Shown piece after piece: positions 1 through 12,370 of a stretch of DNA of 45,674 bases. Position 1 is the first letter of the stretch; each line of letters opens with the position of its first letter. The position numbers were made by a program, and so were the translations under genes. Source of the stretch: Hyphomicrobiales bacterium (GTDB lineage Bacteria; Pseudomonadota; Alphaproteobacteria; Rhizobiales; Beijerinckiaceae); contig JAQGKD010000037.1 of the NCBI GenBank assembly GCA_028290285.1, forward strand, positions 1 through 45,674, written 5' to 3'. Under the pieces are notes generated by a model that was not told the DNA's origin, made no database searches, and was given only the letters and a program-made list of their open reading frames with translations.

Positions 1-968
1 GCACTGCGCGCAACCGTGCCGAGATCGATGTCGGACTTCGACAATTGCCGCTCTGTCGCCAGAGCCTCGAAACTCGTGCCGGCCTTCAGCTTTTCAGCCG
101 CCGCCCGGGCTTCTTCCTCATTCGGGAACACGATCTGCTGCAACTCGCGGCGTTCGGCCACGCCGAAGCGTTCGCCCTTGATGCGCTCATAATAGGCGCG
201 GGCGTCGGCGTCCGATACTTTGTCGGGTTCCGCCAGCGTCTGCGGCGTGATCGCCAGCGTCAGCACGCGACGGAACTCCGGCGCGCGATAGGACTGCTTC
301 CGGGCATCGTAGAATTTCTGCAGATCCTCGGCCGACGGCGCCGGAATCTCGCCGGCGGCCGTCTCGGGCAGCAGGACGTATTCGACGCTGCGCGTCTCGT
401 TCGAATAACGGTGGATCGCCTCGAGGGCGACCTGTGGGGCCACCACGTTGCCCGACACGGCCTCGCCGATTTCGCGGCGCAAATAGACTCGACGCTGATC
501 GCGCACGAAGCTCTGCTCGGTGAAGCCGTTGTCGCGGATGATGTCGTTGAAGGCCTGCCGGTTGAAGTTGCCGTCCGGTCCCTTGAACGACGGGTCATCG
601 AAGATCGAGCGCGCGATCTGCTCGTCCGACATGGCAAGCCGCAGCTCCCGGACCTTCTGGTCCAGAGCCGCGTCCGCGATCATGCGCGACAGAACCTGCC
701 GGTCGAGCCCGAAGGCGCGCGCCTGCTCATTGGTGATGGCGCGCCGCGCCTGGCGCTGCAGCTGCTGCAACTGCGTCTGGTAGCTGTTGCGAAAATCCTG
801 GGCCGTGATGGTGACGTCGCCGACGGTGGCGACCGTCGTGGTCGCGCCGCCCCGGAAGATGTCGCCGATGCCCCAGATGGCGAAACTGAGAATCAGAATG
901 CCGAACACGATGGTGAGTATCGTGCGTCCGATCCAGTTCTGCGTGGCTTTGCGCATGCTTTCGAGCAT
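1..968 (-). CDS. ppiD: PpiD/SurA-type periplasmic peptidyl-prolyl isomerase (partial)
   Basis: The reading frame begins at the ATG at 968 and runs leftwards off the window, so about 322 N-terminal residues are present and the C-terminus is missing. The protein starts MLESMRKATQNWIGRTIL, then has one hydrophobic segment (about residues 15-35, ending IWGIGDIFRGG), a SurA_N-like helical region and the beginning of a parvulin-type rotamase region. This layout (single N-terminal anchor, periplasmic chaperone body) is that of PpiD, which helps outer-membrane and secreted proteins fold as they leave the Sec translocon. It is divergent from tpiA and secG, a common arrangement in Hyphomicrobiales. A second in-frame ATG lies at 956. 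Family call is firm; the exact name (PpiD versus generic SurA_N protein) is less so. Confidence 0.88.
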   Translation of the reverse strand, partial: MLESMRKATQNWIGRTILTIVFGILILSFAIWGIGDIFRGGATTTVATVGDVTITAQDFRNSYQTQLQQLQRQARRAITNEQARAFGLDRQVLSRMIADAALDQKVRELRLAMSDEQIARSIFDDPSFKGPDGNFNRQAFNDIIRDNGFTEQSFVRDQRRVYLRREIGEAVSGNVVAPQVALEAIHRYSNETRSVEYVLLPETAAGEIPAPSAEDLQKFYDARKQSYRAPEFRRVLTLAITPQTLAEPDKVSDADARAYYERIKGERFGVAERRELQQIVFPNEEEARAAAEKLKAGTSFEALATERQLSKSDIDLGTVARS

Positions 969-1020
969 GATTTCATCCGGGTTCGTGAAGCGGGGACGCC
1001 AACCTGCGTCGCGGCGGCGG

Positions 1021-1049
1021 ACTATAGGGAGGGGTGCCGGGGGATGCAA
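1021..1049 (-). promoter_or_regulatory. Candidate sigma-70 promoter for ppiD
   Basis: On the minus strand there is TTGCAT (1044-1049), a 17-nt spacer and TATAGT (1021-1026). The expected start of transcription is near 1014, giving a leader of about 45 nt before the ATG at 968. Both hexamers are close to consensus and the spacing is ideal. Function is inferred from sequence only. Confidence 0.55.
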
Positions 1050-1171
1050 TCACAGGGCGGGGCTTTGGGCCGCTTCAGTCAGAGGCGGTAACGCATTTCT
1101 GTACCCTCGCTTGGATCGCCGACGGGCCTCTGGTAAGGGCAGACGATGTTTCCTTTGCCACCGGAGTCCTC

Positions 1172-1933
1172 ATGAGCACCCGCCCAAAACCCCTCGTCGC
1201 CGGAAACTGGAAGATGAACGGTCTCAAGGCGGCGCTGTCCGAGGTTTCCGCCATTCGGGACGCCGCTGCGGCCGGAGAGGCCGGGCGTGCCGAACTCGCA
1301 ATCTGCCCGCCCGCCACGCTGATCGCAGCCGTGGCCGATATCTGCAAGGGCTCGAGCGTGGCCACCGGCGCACAGGACTGTCATGCCAGGGAGAGCGGCG
1401 CGCACACGGGCGATCTCTCCGCCACGATGTTGAAGGACGCGGGCGCGGCCTACGTCATCGTCGGCCATTCGGAGCGCCGCACCGATCACCACGAGACCAG
1501 CGAGATGGTTCGCGCCAAGGCCGAAGCAGCCATCGCGGCAGGCCTTACGGCGATTCTCTGCGTCGGCGAGAGCCAGCGCCAGCGTGAGGCGGTAGAGACC
1601 CTGACGGTCGTGGGCGAGCAGATCGAGAAATCCTGGCCCAAGGGCGCAAGCCCCGACAGCCTGGTCATCGCTTATGAGCCCATCTGGGCAATCGGGACCG
1701 GCCTGACCCCGACCCCCGCCGACGTCGCCGAAGTCCATGCTTTCCTCCGGCGCGAGGTCGAACGGCTTCTGGGCGGGCAGGGCACGGGGGTGCGGCTGCT
1801 CTATGGCGGCTCGGTCAAGCCCTCCAACGCCCGGGAGCTCATGTCCGTGCCGCACGTCGACGGCGCGCTGGTGGGTGGCGCCAGCCTCACCGCAAAGGAC
1901 TTCATGGGCATCGCCGCGGCCTACAAGGCCTGA
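1172..1933 (+). CDS. tpiA: Triosephosphate isomerase
   Basis: Interconverts dihydroxyacetone phosphate and glyceraldehyde 3-phosphate in central carbon metabolism. The 253-residue protein has the usual length. Visible active-site elements are NWKMN with Lys14, the electrophilic His99 in VIVGHSERR, the catalytic base Glu169 in [11 protein letters not shown], and the phosphate-binding GGSVKP and [10 protein letters not shown] loops. The frame is open upstream to 1034, but the ATG at 1172 has GGAG six bases before it and aligns with the family N-terminus. It is followed by secG after 109 bp, an order often seen in alphaproteobacteria. Confidence 0.97.
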   Translation: MSTRPKPLVAGNWKMNGLKAALSEVSAIRDAAAAGEAGRAELAICPPATLIAAVADICKGSSVATGAQDCHARESGAHTGDLSATMLKDAGAAYVIVGHSERRTDHHETSEMVRAKAEAAIAAGLTAILCVGESQRQREAVETLTVVGEQIEKSWPKGASPDSLVIAYEPIWAIGTGLTPTPADVAEVHAFLRREVERLLGGQGTGVRLLYGGSVKPSNARELMSVPHVDGALVGGASLTAKDFMGIAAAYKA

Positions 1934-1949
1934 CATTCGCATGGACCGG

Positions 1950-1972
1950 GCGTCTTGCATGATGTAAGACGC
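1950..1972 (+). repeat. Inverted repeat between tpiA and secG
   Basis: GCGTCTT (1950-1956) pairs perfectly with AAGACGC (1966-1972) around a 9-nt loop. There is no T-run after it, so it may be an attenuating or mRNA-stabilising hairpin rather than a strong terminator. Role unproven. Confidence 0.4.
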
Positions 1973-2042
1973 GACCCGACATCAGCGTCGGCCGTCCTTC
2001 GGCCCCGACGACGCCCATTTCGAACCCAAGGTCCCCTCGACC

Positions 2043-2432
2043 ATGCAGACCGTCCTCATCGTCATCCATCTGATGGTGGTCATCGCGCTCGTCGCCGTCG
2101 TTCTCCTGCAGCGCTCGGAGGGCGGTGCGCTCGGCATCGGCGGCGGTGGCGGCTTCATGACCGGCCGAGGCCAGGCAAACGCACTGACGCGCGCCACCTC
2201 GATTCTCGGCACGCTGTTTTTCATCACCAGCATCTCGCTGACGCTGCTCGCCAATTGGGGTCGCGCTCCGACGTCCGTGCTGGATCGCGTCGCTCCGCCG
2301 GTCTCCGGCCCCAGCGCCCCGGCTCCGGGCGGGACGGTGTTCGATCAGCTTCAGCAAATCGAGCGGGGCGCACCGGCAGCGCCCGCCGCCCCGACATCGC
2401 CTGCTGCCCCCGAGCCCCCGCGCTCGCAGTAA
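2043..2432 (+). CDS. secG: Preprotein translocase subunit SecG
   Basis: Small inner-membrane subunit of the SecYEG channel. The 129-residue protein has two hydrophobic segments (about residues 2-22 and 50-70) separated by the typical loop LLQRSEGGALGIGGGGG, followed by FMTGRGQANALTRAT. The tail after residue 80 is rich in Ala, Pro and Gly, as is usual for alphaproteobacterial SecG. It lies between tpiA and pyrG on the same strand, a conserved neighbourhood. A strong hairpin follows the stop codon. Confidence 0.94.
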   Translation: MQTVLIVIHLMVVIALVAVVLLQRSEGGALGIGGGGGFMTGRGQANALTRATSILGTLFFITSISLTLLANWGRAPTSVLDRVAPPVSGPSAPAPGGTVFDQLQQIERGAPAAPAAPTSPAAPEPPRSQ

Positions 2433-2478
2433 GGGGCACGGCCGGTCTCCGGCGCTCCGGCGTCCAGAATCGTCACCA

Positions 2479-2501
2479 GAGGGCCGGATCATCCGGCCCT
2501 C
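2479..2501 (+). terminator. Hairpin after secG
   Basis: A perfect 10-bp stem, GAGGGCCGGA with TCCGGCCCTC, closes a 3-nt loop and is followed by CTTCGCTG rather than a real T-run. It lies about 45 bp after the secG stop and is a good candidate for the end of the tpiA-secG transcript. Confidence 0.6.
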
Positions 2502-2607
2502 TTCGCTGATGCGTGTGGCTTGCGCCGGGCGCGGCTTCAGCGAAGCTTTGTGGATCGCGCGATGGGTCATGCGTTTTTCGCTTCCCGTCGCGCCGCTAAC
2601 AGGATAG

Positions 2608-4248
<1,641 letters not shown>

Positions 4249-4263
4249 TCGAGGCTTAGGCGC

Positions 4264-4280
4264 GACGGCTCGTTGCCGTC
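4264..4280 (+). terminator. Weak hairpin after pyrG
   Basis: GACGGC and GCCGTC form a 6-bp stem around a 5-nt loop, 15 bp after the pyrG stop, followed by TCTTGC. It is a possible but weak terminator. Confidence 0.35.
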
Positions 4281-4487
4281 TCTTGCGAGCGAAGCGAAGC
4301 GATCCGCTACGGTCCTGCACCTCCTGGATTGCAGGGTCGCTTTTGCCTGGTTCGGGGGCCTCCCGCTTCATCCGCACGCAATCCTCTAGCTAAACTGGCA
4401 CCGCTCAGCTTTGGCATGCGTCATGTTTGTGGAAAGGCGCGACCTGTTCTATTCATGGAGCAGACTTCAAAACGCAGGAGCCTCGCC

Positions 4488-5369
4488 ATGCCGCGCGCCA
4501 TCGACCATGTCGTCCATGCGTCCCGCGATCTCGCGGCACAAGCGGATTTCTATGCCCGTCTCGGCTTCACGCTAGGCGCGCGCAACCATCATCCGTGGGG
4601 CACGGAAAATCACATCGTCCAGTTCCCGGGGCATTTCATCGAGCTGATCTCGAAGGGACCGGGATTCAAGACCCCGGTCGATCTCGATCCGCGCACTTTC
4701 TCCTTTGCGGGCTTCGTCTCCAGTGAATTGGACTATGGCGAAGGTCTTTCACTACTGGCTGTCCAGACGCAGGACGCCGCCGCCACGCGGGCCGAGTTCA
4801 AGGCCGCTGGCATCGGCGATTTCGAGCCCTTCCATTTCGAGCGCAAGGGCAAGCGCGCGGACGGGGCCGAAAGCCATGTCGCCTTCACGCTGGCGTTCGC
4901 CCGTTCGCCCTCGATGCCGCACATCGGTTTCTTCGCCTGTCAGCATCATCGCCCCGAGGATTTCTACGCGCCTGCGCTCCAGCAGCATCCCAATGGCGCC
5001 GTGGCTGCCGCGGGCGTTGTGATCGTCGCCGAAAACCCGGCGGCTCACGCGGAATTTCTGTCAGGCCTCACTGGGCAGCGCGAAATGCTCGCGACGTCCA
5101 TGGGCATAGATCTCGAAGTGGCCGACGAGCAATCCATCGAAGTCCTCACTCCGGTGGCCTTCCGCTATCGCTTCGGTGAGGCGGCGTTGGGCGACGGCCT
5201 GGGCGAGCCGCGCATGGCGGTCTGCCGCATCGCAGTTCGCGACATGACGCTGATGGCGGATATGATCGAGGAAAGCGGAATCGTTTATGCCCGCGTCGGC
5301 AATAGGCTCGTCGTTCCCCCGTCTGCCGCCTTCGGAGCGGCTTTGGCCTTCGAGGCCGTGACGGACTGA
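4488..5369 (+). CDS. VOC-superfamily (glyoxalase-like) protein of unknown substrate
   Basis: The 293-residue protein begins MPRAIDHVVHASRDLAAQADFY, the opening strand of a vicinal-oxygen-chelate fold. It continues with FYARLGFTLGARNHHPWGTENH and FPGHFIELIS, giving His and Glu residues at typical metal-ligand places. A second VOC-like half starts around residue 175 (GVVIVAENPAAHAEFLSGLTG). It resembles the Glyoxalase_3-type proteins usually annotated only as VOC family. The ATG at 4488 is chosen because AGGAG lies 7-8 bases upstream; the frame is open further upstream without another good ribosome site. It sits between pyrG and kdsA, and no pathway link to either is apparent. Substrate unknown. 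Confidence 0.8.
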   Translation: MPRAIDHVVHASRDLAAQADFYARLGFTLGARNHHPWGTENHIVQFPGHFIELISKGPGFKTPVDLDPRTFSFAGFVSSELDYGEGLSLLAVQTQDAAATRAEFKAAGIGDFEPFHFERKGKRADGAESHVAFTLAFARSPSMPHIGFFACQHHRPEDFYAPALQQHPNGAVAAAGVVIVAENPAAHAEFLSGLTGQREMLATSMGIDLEVADEQSIEVLTPVAFRYRFGEAALGDGLGEPRMAVCRIAVRDMTLMADMIEESGIVYARVGNRLVVPPSAAFGAALAFEAVTD

Positions 5370-5458
5370 AGCGCGCCCCTGAGCGCACGTCCGGGCTTGC
5401 CAGCGGCGGGCCGGTTCTGTAGCGCTCTGCGCCTTACCTGACGTTCGAGGTTGTTTAC

Positions 5459-6307
5459 ATGTATGCCAAAGCCGAAGTCACGATCGGGACGGGGCCTTCT
5501 GCTGTCACGTTCGGCAATCGCCTGCCGCTGGCCCTCATTGCGGGCCCCTGCGCGATGGAAAGTCGCGATCACGCCCTGTTCATGGCGGCGGCGCTGAAGG
5601 AAATCACGGAGAAGCTGGGCATCGGCCTCGTCTACAAAAGCTCCTTCGACAAGGCCAACCGCACCTCGCTCGAAGGGCGGCGCGGCCTCGGCCTGCGCGA
5701 GGCGCTGCCGATCTTCGCCGAGATCAAGGAGCGGTTCGGTCTTCCCGTCATCACCGACGTGCATGAGAACGATCAATGCGCCATCGCGGCCGAGGTCGTC
5801 GACGTCTTGCAGATTCCGGCGTTCCTATGCCGCCAGACGGACCTGCTGATCGCAGCGGCCAAGACCGGCAAGCCGGTCAACGTCAAGAAGGGCCAGTTCC
5901 TCGCGCCCTGGGACATGAAGAACGTTGTCGCCAAGCTGACGGGAGCAGGCAATTCCAGCGTCCTCGTCACCGAGCGCGGGGCGAGCTTCGGCTACAACAC
6001 GCTGGTCACCGACATGCGCTCGCTGCCGATCATGGCCGAACAGATCGGCGCACCCGTCATCTTCGACGCGACCCACTCCGTGCAGCAGCCGGGCGGGCAG
6101 GGCACCTCCTCGGGTGGTCAGCGGGAATTCGTGCCGGTTCTGGCGCGCGCAGCCGTCGCGGTGGGCGTCGCGGGCGTGTTCATCGAGACCCATGACGATC
6201 CCGCCAACGCCTTTTCCGATGGCCCCAACCAGGTGCCCTTGAAGGAAATGGAAGCTTTGATCCGCCAGCTCATGGCCTTCGACAAGCTCTCCAAGACGCC
6301 CGTCTGA
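5459..6307 (+). CDS. kdsA: 3-deoxy-D-manno-octulosonate 8-phosphate synthase
   Basis: Condenses phosphoenolpyruvate with arabinose 5-phosphate to KDO-8-phosphate for the lipopolysaccharide core. The 282-residue protein has the family signatures [39 protein letters not shown] and the C-terminal [17 protein letters not shown]. Residue 31 is Cys (AGPC), the position where the metal-independent E. coli enzyme has Asn, so this looks like the metal-dependent class. The gene is convergent with queF and upstream of eno, a familiar alphaproteobacterial cluster. Confidence 0.97.
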   Translation: MYAKAEVTIGTGPSAVTFGNRLPLALIAGPCAMESRDHALFMAAALKEITEKLGIGLVYKSSFDKANRTSLEGRRGLGLREALPIFAEIKERFGLPVITDVHENDQCAIAAEVVDVLQIPAFLCRQTDLLIAAAKTGKPVNVKKGQFLAPWDMKNVVAKLTGAGNSSVLVTERGASFGYNTLVTDMRSLPIMAEQIGAPVIFDATHSVQQPGGQGTSSGGQREFVPVLARAAVAVGVAGVFIETHDDPANAFSDGPNQVPLKEMEALIRQLMAFDKLSKTPV

Positions 6308-6314
6308 GGCACGC

Positions 6315-6340
6315 CGGCCGGGAGCCCTCAGCCCCGGCCG
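6315..6340. terminator. Shared hairpin between convergent kdsA and queF
   Basis: CGGCCGGG (6315-6322) and CCCGGCCG (6333-6340) form an 8-bp stem around a 10-nt loop. The hairpin overlaps the last codons of queF on the other strand. It could end transcription from both sides, but no T-run is present on either strand. Confidence 0.35.
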
Positions 6341-6789
6341 CGATAGGACGCGACGCCCTGTTCGGGCACCCAGGTGCCCGCGGGCACTTCGCCCGTCTGC
6401 CAGAACACGTCGATCGGTATTCCTCCGCGCGGATACCAGTAACCACCGATGCGCAGCCAGCGCGGCGCGAGCAGGGCGGCGAGATCCTTGGCGATGCGGA
6501 TCGTGCAATCCTCGTGGAAGGCTCCGTGATTGCGGAACGAGGACAGGTAGAGCTTCAGGGACTTCGACTCGACGAGAAATGCGTCCGGCACGTAGTCGAT
6601 CACGAGATGCGCGAAATCCGGCTGCCCGGTCACCGGGCAGAGCGAGGTGAACTCCGGCACCGTGAATCGGGCTACGTAATTGGTGTCTTGGTGCGGATTG
6701 GGCACGCGTTCCAGCGTCGCCTCTTCCGGGGAACCGGGCATTGGGACATGCTGGCCGAGTTGCGTCGGCTTGTCGGAGGAGTGGGCCAT
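6328..6789 (-). CDS. queF: NADPH-dependent 7-cyano-7-deazaguanine reductase
   Basis: Reduces preQ0 to preQ1 in the pathway to queuosine of tRNA. The 153-residue form is the short unimodular (type I) QueF. Motifs seen are the thioimide-forming Cys51 and Asp58 in CPVTGQPDF, the QueF signature [20 protein letters not shown], and the C-terminal [13 protein letters not shown]. The ATG at 6789 gives the normal length; an upstream in-frame GTG at 6825 would add 12 residues without known counterparts. It is divergent from eno with about 175 bp between them. Confidence 0.96.
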   Translation of the reverse strand: MAHSSDKPTQLGQHVPMPGSPEEATLERVPNPHQDTNYVARFTVPEFTSLCPVTGQPDFAHLVIDYVPDAFLVESKSLKLYLSSFRNHGAFHEDCTIRIAKDLAALLAPRWLRIGGYWYPRGGIPIDVFWQTGEVPAGTWVPEQGVASYRGRG

Positions 6790-6906
6790 GGGTTTCTTTC
6801 GCGGATCGCTGTTTGAGCCGATCACTTAAGCCCTCGCCGGACCGGCATCAACCATTTGGACGGTTGCGGCCCTGCTGCTCTTCCCCGCAGGCCGTCTTTC
6901 GCCTAG

Positions 6907-8250
<1,344 letters not shown>

Positions 8251-8294
8251 GGCGGCTGGCCGACTCCGTGCGGTAAAGCCCAAGCTGCTGCTCG

Positions 8295-8322
8295 TTGCGC
8301 GTTGCACAAAACTGACTATGAT
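8295..8322 (+). promoter_or_regulatory. Candidate promoter placing transcription start at the dusB ATG
   Basis: TATGAT (8317-8322) is a five-of-six match to the -10 consensus, with a poor -35 TTGCGC (8295-8300) and a 16-nt spacer. Its predicted start of transcription falls at about 8329, which is the A of the dusB ATG. No Shine-Dalgarno sequence precedes that ATG. Confidence 0.4.
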
Positions 8323-8328
8323 AGTGGC

Positions 8329-9393
8329 ATGTTTTCGAGTGCCCATATTTTGAGCAATATTGCCCTGTCGGACGAACGGGGCCGCACGCCGCTGGTGGTC
8401 GGCCCCCTCGTGCTCGATGGCTGCGCCATTCTGGCACCCATGTCCGGCATCACGGATATCGGGATGCGGCGGATCGCCCGCCGCTTCGGCGCTTCTCTTG
8501 TCGTCTCCGAAATGGTCGCCTCCGACAATTACGTGCGCGGCGACGAAGCGACCCGCATGCGCGCCGAAGGCGAGGGCGTCGAGCCCCACGTCGTGCAGAT
8601 CGCCGGCTGCGACCCCTTCTGGATGGGCGAGGCGGCTCGGCTGGCGGAAGCCTCGGGCGCGGCCATGATCGATATCAACATGGGCTGCCCCGCCAAGCGC
8701 GTGACCGGCGGCTATGCCGGCTCGGCCCTGATGCGCGACCTCGATCACGCCATCAAGCTGGTGCACGCCACCGTCGCGGCCGTGAAAATACCCGTTACCC
8801 TGAAAATGCGCCTCGGCTGGGACGATAGATCCCACAACGCGCCGGAACTCGCGCGCCGCGCCGAGGCCGAAGGCGTGCAGCTCGTCACGGTCCACGGTCG
8901 CACGCGCTGCCAGTTCTACAATGGCGAGGCGGACTGGACCGCGATTCACGCCGTGCGACACGCCATATCGATCCCCCTCGTCGCCAACGGCGACTGCGCG
9001 ACGCCAGCCGATGCGCGCCTCATGCTGGAACGCTCGGGCGCGGACGGCGTCATGATCGGCCGCGCGGCGCTTGGCCGTCCTTGGCTCGTCGGCCAGATCG
9101 CAGCAGCCCTTGGCGGCGGGGAGGGCAGCGCGCCCGACACGGCGGCGCGAGCCGAGGCGGCCCTAGAGCATTACGAGACACTGCTCTCCATCTATGGCGC
9201 GAGGAATGGGCTCCGTCACGCCCGTAAACACCTCGCGGCCTATGCGGACCACGCCCTCGCCGGGGCAGCTCCCCGTCCGGCAGACCGGCTTCGGCTGGTC
9301 ACGAGCGAAGATGCGGCGGAGGTGAAGTCCCTCCTGGCCGGCTTCTTCGATCAGCCCTGTCTCGAACGCGCCTCTGGCGCCGAAGCGGCTTGA
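8329..9393 (+). CDS. dusB: tRNA-dihydrouridine synthase DusB (NifR3 family)
   Basis: Flavin enzyme that reduces uridines to dihydrouridine in tRNA. The protein of 354 residues has the FMN-barrel signatures [42 protein letters not shown] with the proton-donating Cys120, [12 protein letters not shown] and [14 protein letters not shown]. In rhizobia and Azospirillum this gene (nifR3) opens the ntrBC operon, as here, where ntrB starts 2 bp after its stop. A TTG at 8302 in the same frame is rejected because it lies upstream of the likely -10 element. The shorter start may be leaderless. Confidence 0.95.
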   Translation: MFSSAHILSNIALSDERGRTPLVVGPLVLDGCAILAPMSGITDIGMRRIARRFGASLVVSEMVASDNYVRGDEATRMRAEGEGVEPHVVQIAGCDPFWMGEAARLAEASGAAMIDINMGCPAKRVTGGYAGSALMRDLDHAIKLVHATVAAVKIPVTLKMRLGWDDRSHNAPELARRAEAEGVQLVTVHGRTRCQFYNGEADWTAIHAVRHAISIPLVANGDCATPADARLMLERSGADGVMIGRAALGRPWLVGQIAAALGGGEGSAPDTAARAEAALEHYETLLSIYGARNGLRHARKHLAAYADHALAGAAPRPADRLRLVTSEDAAEVKSLLAGFFDQPCLERASGAEAA

Positions 9394-9395
9394 CC

Positions 9396-10541
9396 ATGCA
9401 GAACAGTCTTTCTCACCCCTGGGTGGGCGAAAGCTCGAAGATTTTTGCCCCCTCCGCGCAGATGCTCTTCAACGCATTGCCGCACCCCGTTCTGGCTGTC
9501 GCGCGCGACGGCACGATCAAGGACGCCAACGGGGCAGCCGAGACCTTCTTCGAAATCAGCCGTGTCATGTTGATGAGGCTCAAGCTCGACGACATCCTGC
9601 CTTTCGGGTCACCCCTTCTGTCCGTGGTCGAGCACGCGCTCGAGCGGGGCGCCGCCGTCAACGAATACCGTGTCGATATCGGGACACCTCGCATCGGGGC
9701 AGAGCGGATTGTCGATATCAACGCGGCTCCGCTTTCGGCAGGTGGCGACGGCGTAGTCATTATGCTGCAAGAACGGACAATTGCCGATAAAATGGACAGG
9801 CAATTGACGCATCGCGGTGCAGCGCGTTCCGTTACGGCGCTGGCGGCGATGCTTGGACACGAGATCAAGAATCCCCTTTCTGGGATACGTGGCGCCGCTC
9901 AACTCCTCGAGCCGGGCCTGAGCGACGAGGATCGGTCTCTGACGCAGCTCATCTGCGACGAGACCGACCGCATCGTGAAACTCGTCGACCGCATGGAAGT
10001 CTTCTCCGACGAACGGCCCATCGAGCGGGAAAGCGTCAACATCCACGCCGTGCTCGATCACGTGAAGCGGATCGCGCAGGCGGGGTTTGCGCGGCATATC
10101 CGCTTCCACGAGACCTACGATCCCTCCCTGCCGCCCGTTTCAGCCAACAGGGATCAGTTAATCCAGGTGTTCCTGAATCTGGTGAAGAATGCCGCCGAGG
10201 CGATCGGCGAGGACGCCATCGAAGGGGAAATCGAGCTCTCCACGGCGTTCCGGCCCGGCGTGCGGCTGAAGACGCCGGGCTCACGCATTCCTATCGGCCT
10301 GCCGCTCGAGTTCTGCGTGCGGGACAACGGGCCCGGCGTGGCCCCGGACATTGCGGAGCATCTGTTCGACCCGTTCGTCAGCAACAAGGCCTCAGGAACT
10401 GGCCTCGGTCTTGCACTTGTAGCGAAGATCATTGGTGATCATGGTGGAATCGTTGAATGCGAGTCTCACCCGCGCAGAACCACCTTCAGGGTTCTGATGC
10501 CCATGTACGCCCCGACGGACGGGCGGGGCGGGGCGGAGTGA
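9396..10541 (+). CDS. ntrB: Nitrogen regulation histidine kinase NtrB (GlnL)
   Basis: Soluble sensor kinase/phosphatase that controls NtrC in response to PII and thus to nitrogen status. The 381-residue protein has an N-terminal PAS domain (about residues 20-130, [17 protein letters not shown]), a dimerisation/phosphoacceptor helix with His155 in [15 protein letters not shown], and a HATPase domain with [12 protein letters not shown] (N box), VRDNGPGV (G1) and [12 protein letters not shown] (G2). It starts 2 bp after dusB and precedes ntrC by 63 bp. An overlapping TTG at 9390 would add two residues; the ATG is preferred. Confidence 0.96.
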   Translation: MQNSLSHPWVGESSKIFAPSAQMLFNALPHPVLAVARDGTIKDANGAAETFFEISRVMLMRLKLDDILPFGSPLLSVVEHALERGAAVNEYRVDIGTPRIGAERIVDINAAPLSAGGDGVVIMLQERTIADKMDRQLTHRGAARSVTALAAMLGHEIKNPLSGIRGAAQLLEPGLSDEDRSLTQLICDETDRIVKLVDRMEVFSDERPIERESVNIHAVLDHVKRIAQAGFARHIRFHETYDPSLPPVSANRDQLIQVFLNLVKNAAEAIGEDAIEGEIELSTAFRPGVRLKTPGSRIPIGLPLEFCVRDNGPGVAPDIAEHLFDPFVSNKASGTGLGLALVAKIIGDHGGIVECESHPRRTTFRVLMPMYAPTDGRGGAE

Positions 10542-10604
10542 CAGTCCGGTCCCGGGCTGACGCAGTCACGATAAGCCGCCGAGAGGTGTAGGAGACAGGT
10601 GCAG

Positions 10605-12089
10605 ATGGCGACCGGAAATATCCTCGTTGCCGACGACGACGCCGCGATCAGGACTGTGCTGAGTCAGGCGCTCGCTCGGGCGGGTTACGAGGTGCGCGTT
10701 ACGGGAACAGCGGGCACCTTGTGGCGCTGGGTCCAGGCCGGCGAGGGCGACCTCGTCATCACTGACGTCGTCATGCCAGACGAGAACGCCTTCGAACTCC
10801 TGCCTCGCATCAAGAAGCTTCGGCCCGATCTGCCGATCATCGTGATGAGCGCGCAGAACACTTTCATGACCGCGATCAAGGCCTCCGAGCGCGGCGCCTA
10901 CGACTACCTGCCCAAGCCCTTCGACCTGAAGGAGCTCGTGGCCATTGTCGGCCGCGCCATGAGCGAGCCGCGCGCCCGCGTGGCGCGTGAGAAGCCGGAA
11001 GAGATCGAGGGCATGCCGCTGGTGGGTAGATCGCCTGCCATGCAGGAGATCTACCGCACCCTCGCACGCCTCATGCAGACGGATCTGACCGTGATGATCA
11101 CGGGCGAATCCGGCACCGGCAAGGAACTCGTTGCCCGCGCCCTGCATGACTACGGCAAGCGGCGTAATGGCCCCTTCGTCGCCATCAACATGGCGGCCAT
11201 CCCGCGCGATCTCATCGAAAGCGAACTTTTCGGCCACGAGAAGGGGGCCTTCACCGGAGCCAACGCACGCTCGGCGGGCCGCTTCGAACAGGCCGAGGGC
11301 GGCACGCTCTTCCTCGATGAAATCGGCGACATGCCCATGGACGCGCAGACGCGCCTTCTGCGCGTTCTCCAGCAGGGCGAATACACGACCGTGGGCGGGC
11401 GCACCGCGATCAAGACCAATGTCCGCATCGTCGCTGCCACCAACAAGGACCTTCGGATCCTCATCCAGCAGGGCCTGTTCCGCGAGGATCTGTTCTTCCG
11501 TCTGAACGTCGTGCCGCTGCGCCTCCCGCCGTTGCGCGAGCGCTCGGAGGATATCCCTGATCTCGCCCGCCATTTCTTCAAGCTCGCCGCCTCCGAAGGC
11601 CTGCCCCTGAAGCATATGGAAGGCGCCGCCGTCGAGCGCATGAAGCGCTATCGCTGGCCGGGCAACATCCGCGAGCTGGAAAACCTGATCCGGCGTCTTG
11701 CTGCTCTCTACCCGCAGGAACTCATCACCGATTCTCTGGTGGAGCAGGAACTCGGTCACGATGCACCACTCGTCTCGCGTCAGACCAGCGCGCCCGGCAA
11801 CGGCGCATCGCCGCCGCCACTCAATGGCTCTTTCGAGGATGACACGACCCTGTCGCTCTCGGTCGAGCACCACCTCGCGGCCCTTTTCCGGACCCACGGC
11901 GAGCAATTGCCGCCGCCCGGCCTGTATCATCGCGTCCTGCGGGAAATCGAATATCCGCTGATCTCGGCGGCACTGTCTGCGACGCGCGGGAATCAGATCA
12001 AGGCTGCCGAACTTCTCGGCCTGAACCGGAACACCCTGCGCAAGAAGGTGCGGGATCTCGACATTCGGCTGATGCGCTCGCCGCGCTGA
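10605..12089 (+). CDS. ntrC: Nitrogen regulation response regulator NtrC (GlnG)
   Basis: Sigma-54 activator of nitrogen assimilation genes. The 494-residue protein has a receiver domain with phosphoacceptor Asp54 ([11 protein letters not shown]) and conserved Lys in LPKPFD, an AAA+ domain with Walker A GESGTGKE (167-174), the sigma-54 contact loop GAFTGA (214-219) and Walker [12 protein letters not shown], and a C-terminal Fis-type helix-turn-helix ([19 protein letters not shown]). All essential motifs are intact. Start: ATG at 10605 with GGAG about 10 bases upstream; a GTG at 10599 is an alternative. A strong terminator follows. Confidence 0.97.
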   Translation: MATGNILVADDDAAIRTVLSQALARAGYEVRVTGTAGTLWRWVQAGEGDLVITDVVMPDENAFELLPRIKKLRPDLPIIVMSAQNTFMTAIKASERGAYDYLPKPFDLKELVAIVGRAMSEPRARVAREKPEEIEGMPLVGRSPAMQEIYRTLARLMQTDLTVMITGESGTGKELVARALHDYGKRRNGPFVAINMAAIPRDLIESELFGHEKGAFTGANARSAGRFEQAEGGTLFLDEIGDMPMDAQTRLLRVLQQGEYTTVGGRTAIKTNVRIVAATNKDLRILIQQGLFREDLFFRLNVVPLRLPPLRERSEDIPDLARHFFKLAASEGLPLKHMEGAAVERMKRYRWPGNIRELENLIRRLAALYPQELITDSLVEQELGHDAPLVSRQTSAPGNGASPPPLNGSFEDDTTLSLSVEHHLAALFRTHGEQLPPPGLYHRVLREIEYPLISAALSATRGNQIKAAELLGLNRNTLRKKVRDLDIRLMRSPR

Positions 12090-12116
12090 GACTTCAGAAC
12101 ATTCCATGACGACCTC

Positions 12117-12153
12117 GACGGACGGCGAAAAAATCGCCGTCCGTCTTTGTTTT
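12117..12153 (+). terminator. Strong rho-independent terminator after ntrC
   Basis: A perfect 12-bp stem (GACGGACGGCGA with TCGCCGTCCGTC) around a loop of five A is followed by TTTGTTTT. It lies 28 bp after the ntrC stop. It separates dusB-ntrBC from ntrYX. The remaining 217 bp up to ntrY hold no clear gene and only weak promoter-like sequence, such as TTGTCG-N17-TGTACG near 12228. Confidence 0.88.
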
Positions 12154-12370
12154 CGGGGCTTGAGCCAGACCCTTCACTTTGTCCGGAATGTTGCAGGCAG
12201 TGGATATGTCGGCGCGCGCCCTCAAAATTGTCGCAATCCGGCAACACCGTTGTACGAATGTCACTGTGATCTGTGGCATTCGAATCGGACCGGCACGAAT
12301 TGATCTCGCCTGCGCGCAATCTGCGTCGCGCAAGCCTGTCGTTTCAAGATGCCGGAATATGAGGGCCTGA

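Noticed and set aside
4396..4425. Sigma-54-like TGGCAC sequence before the VOC gene
   Set aside because: The -24 part matches, but the GC expected at -12 is one base out of register, so it would not function as a sigma-54 promoter.
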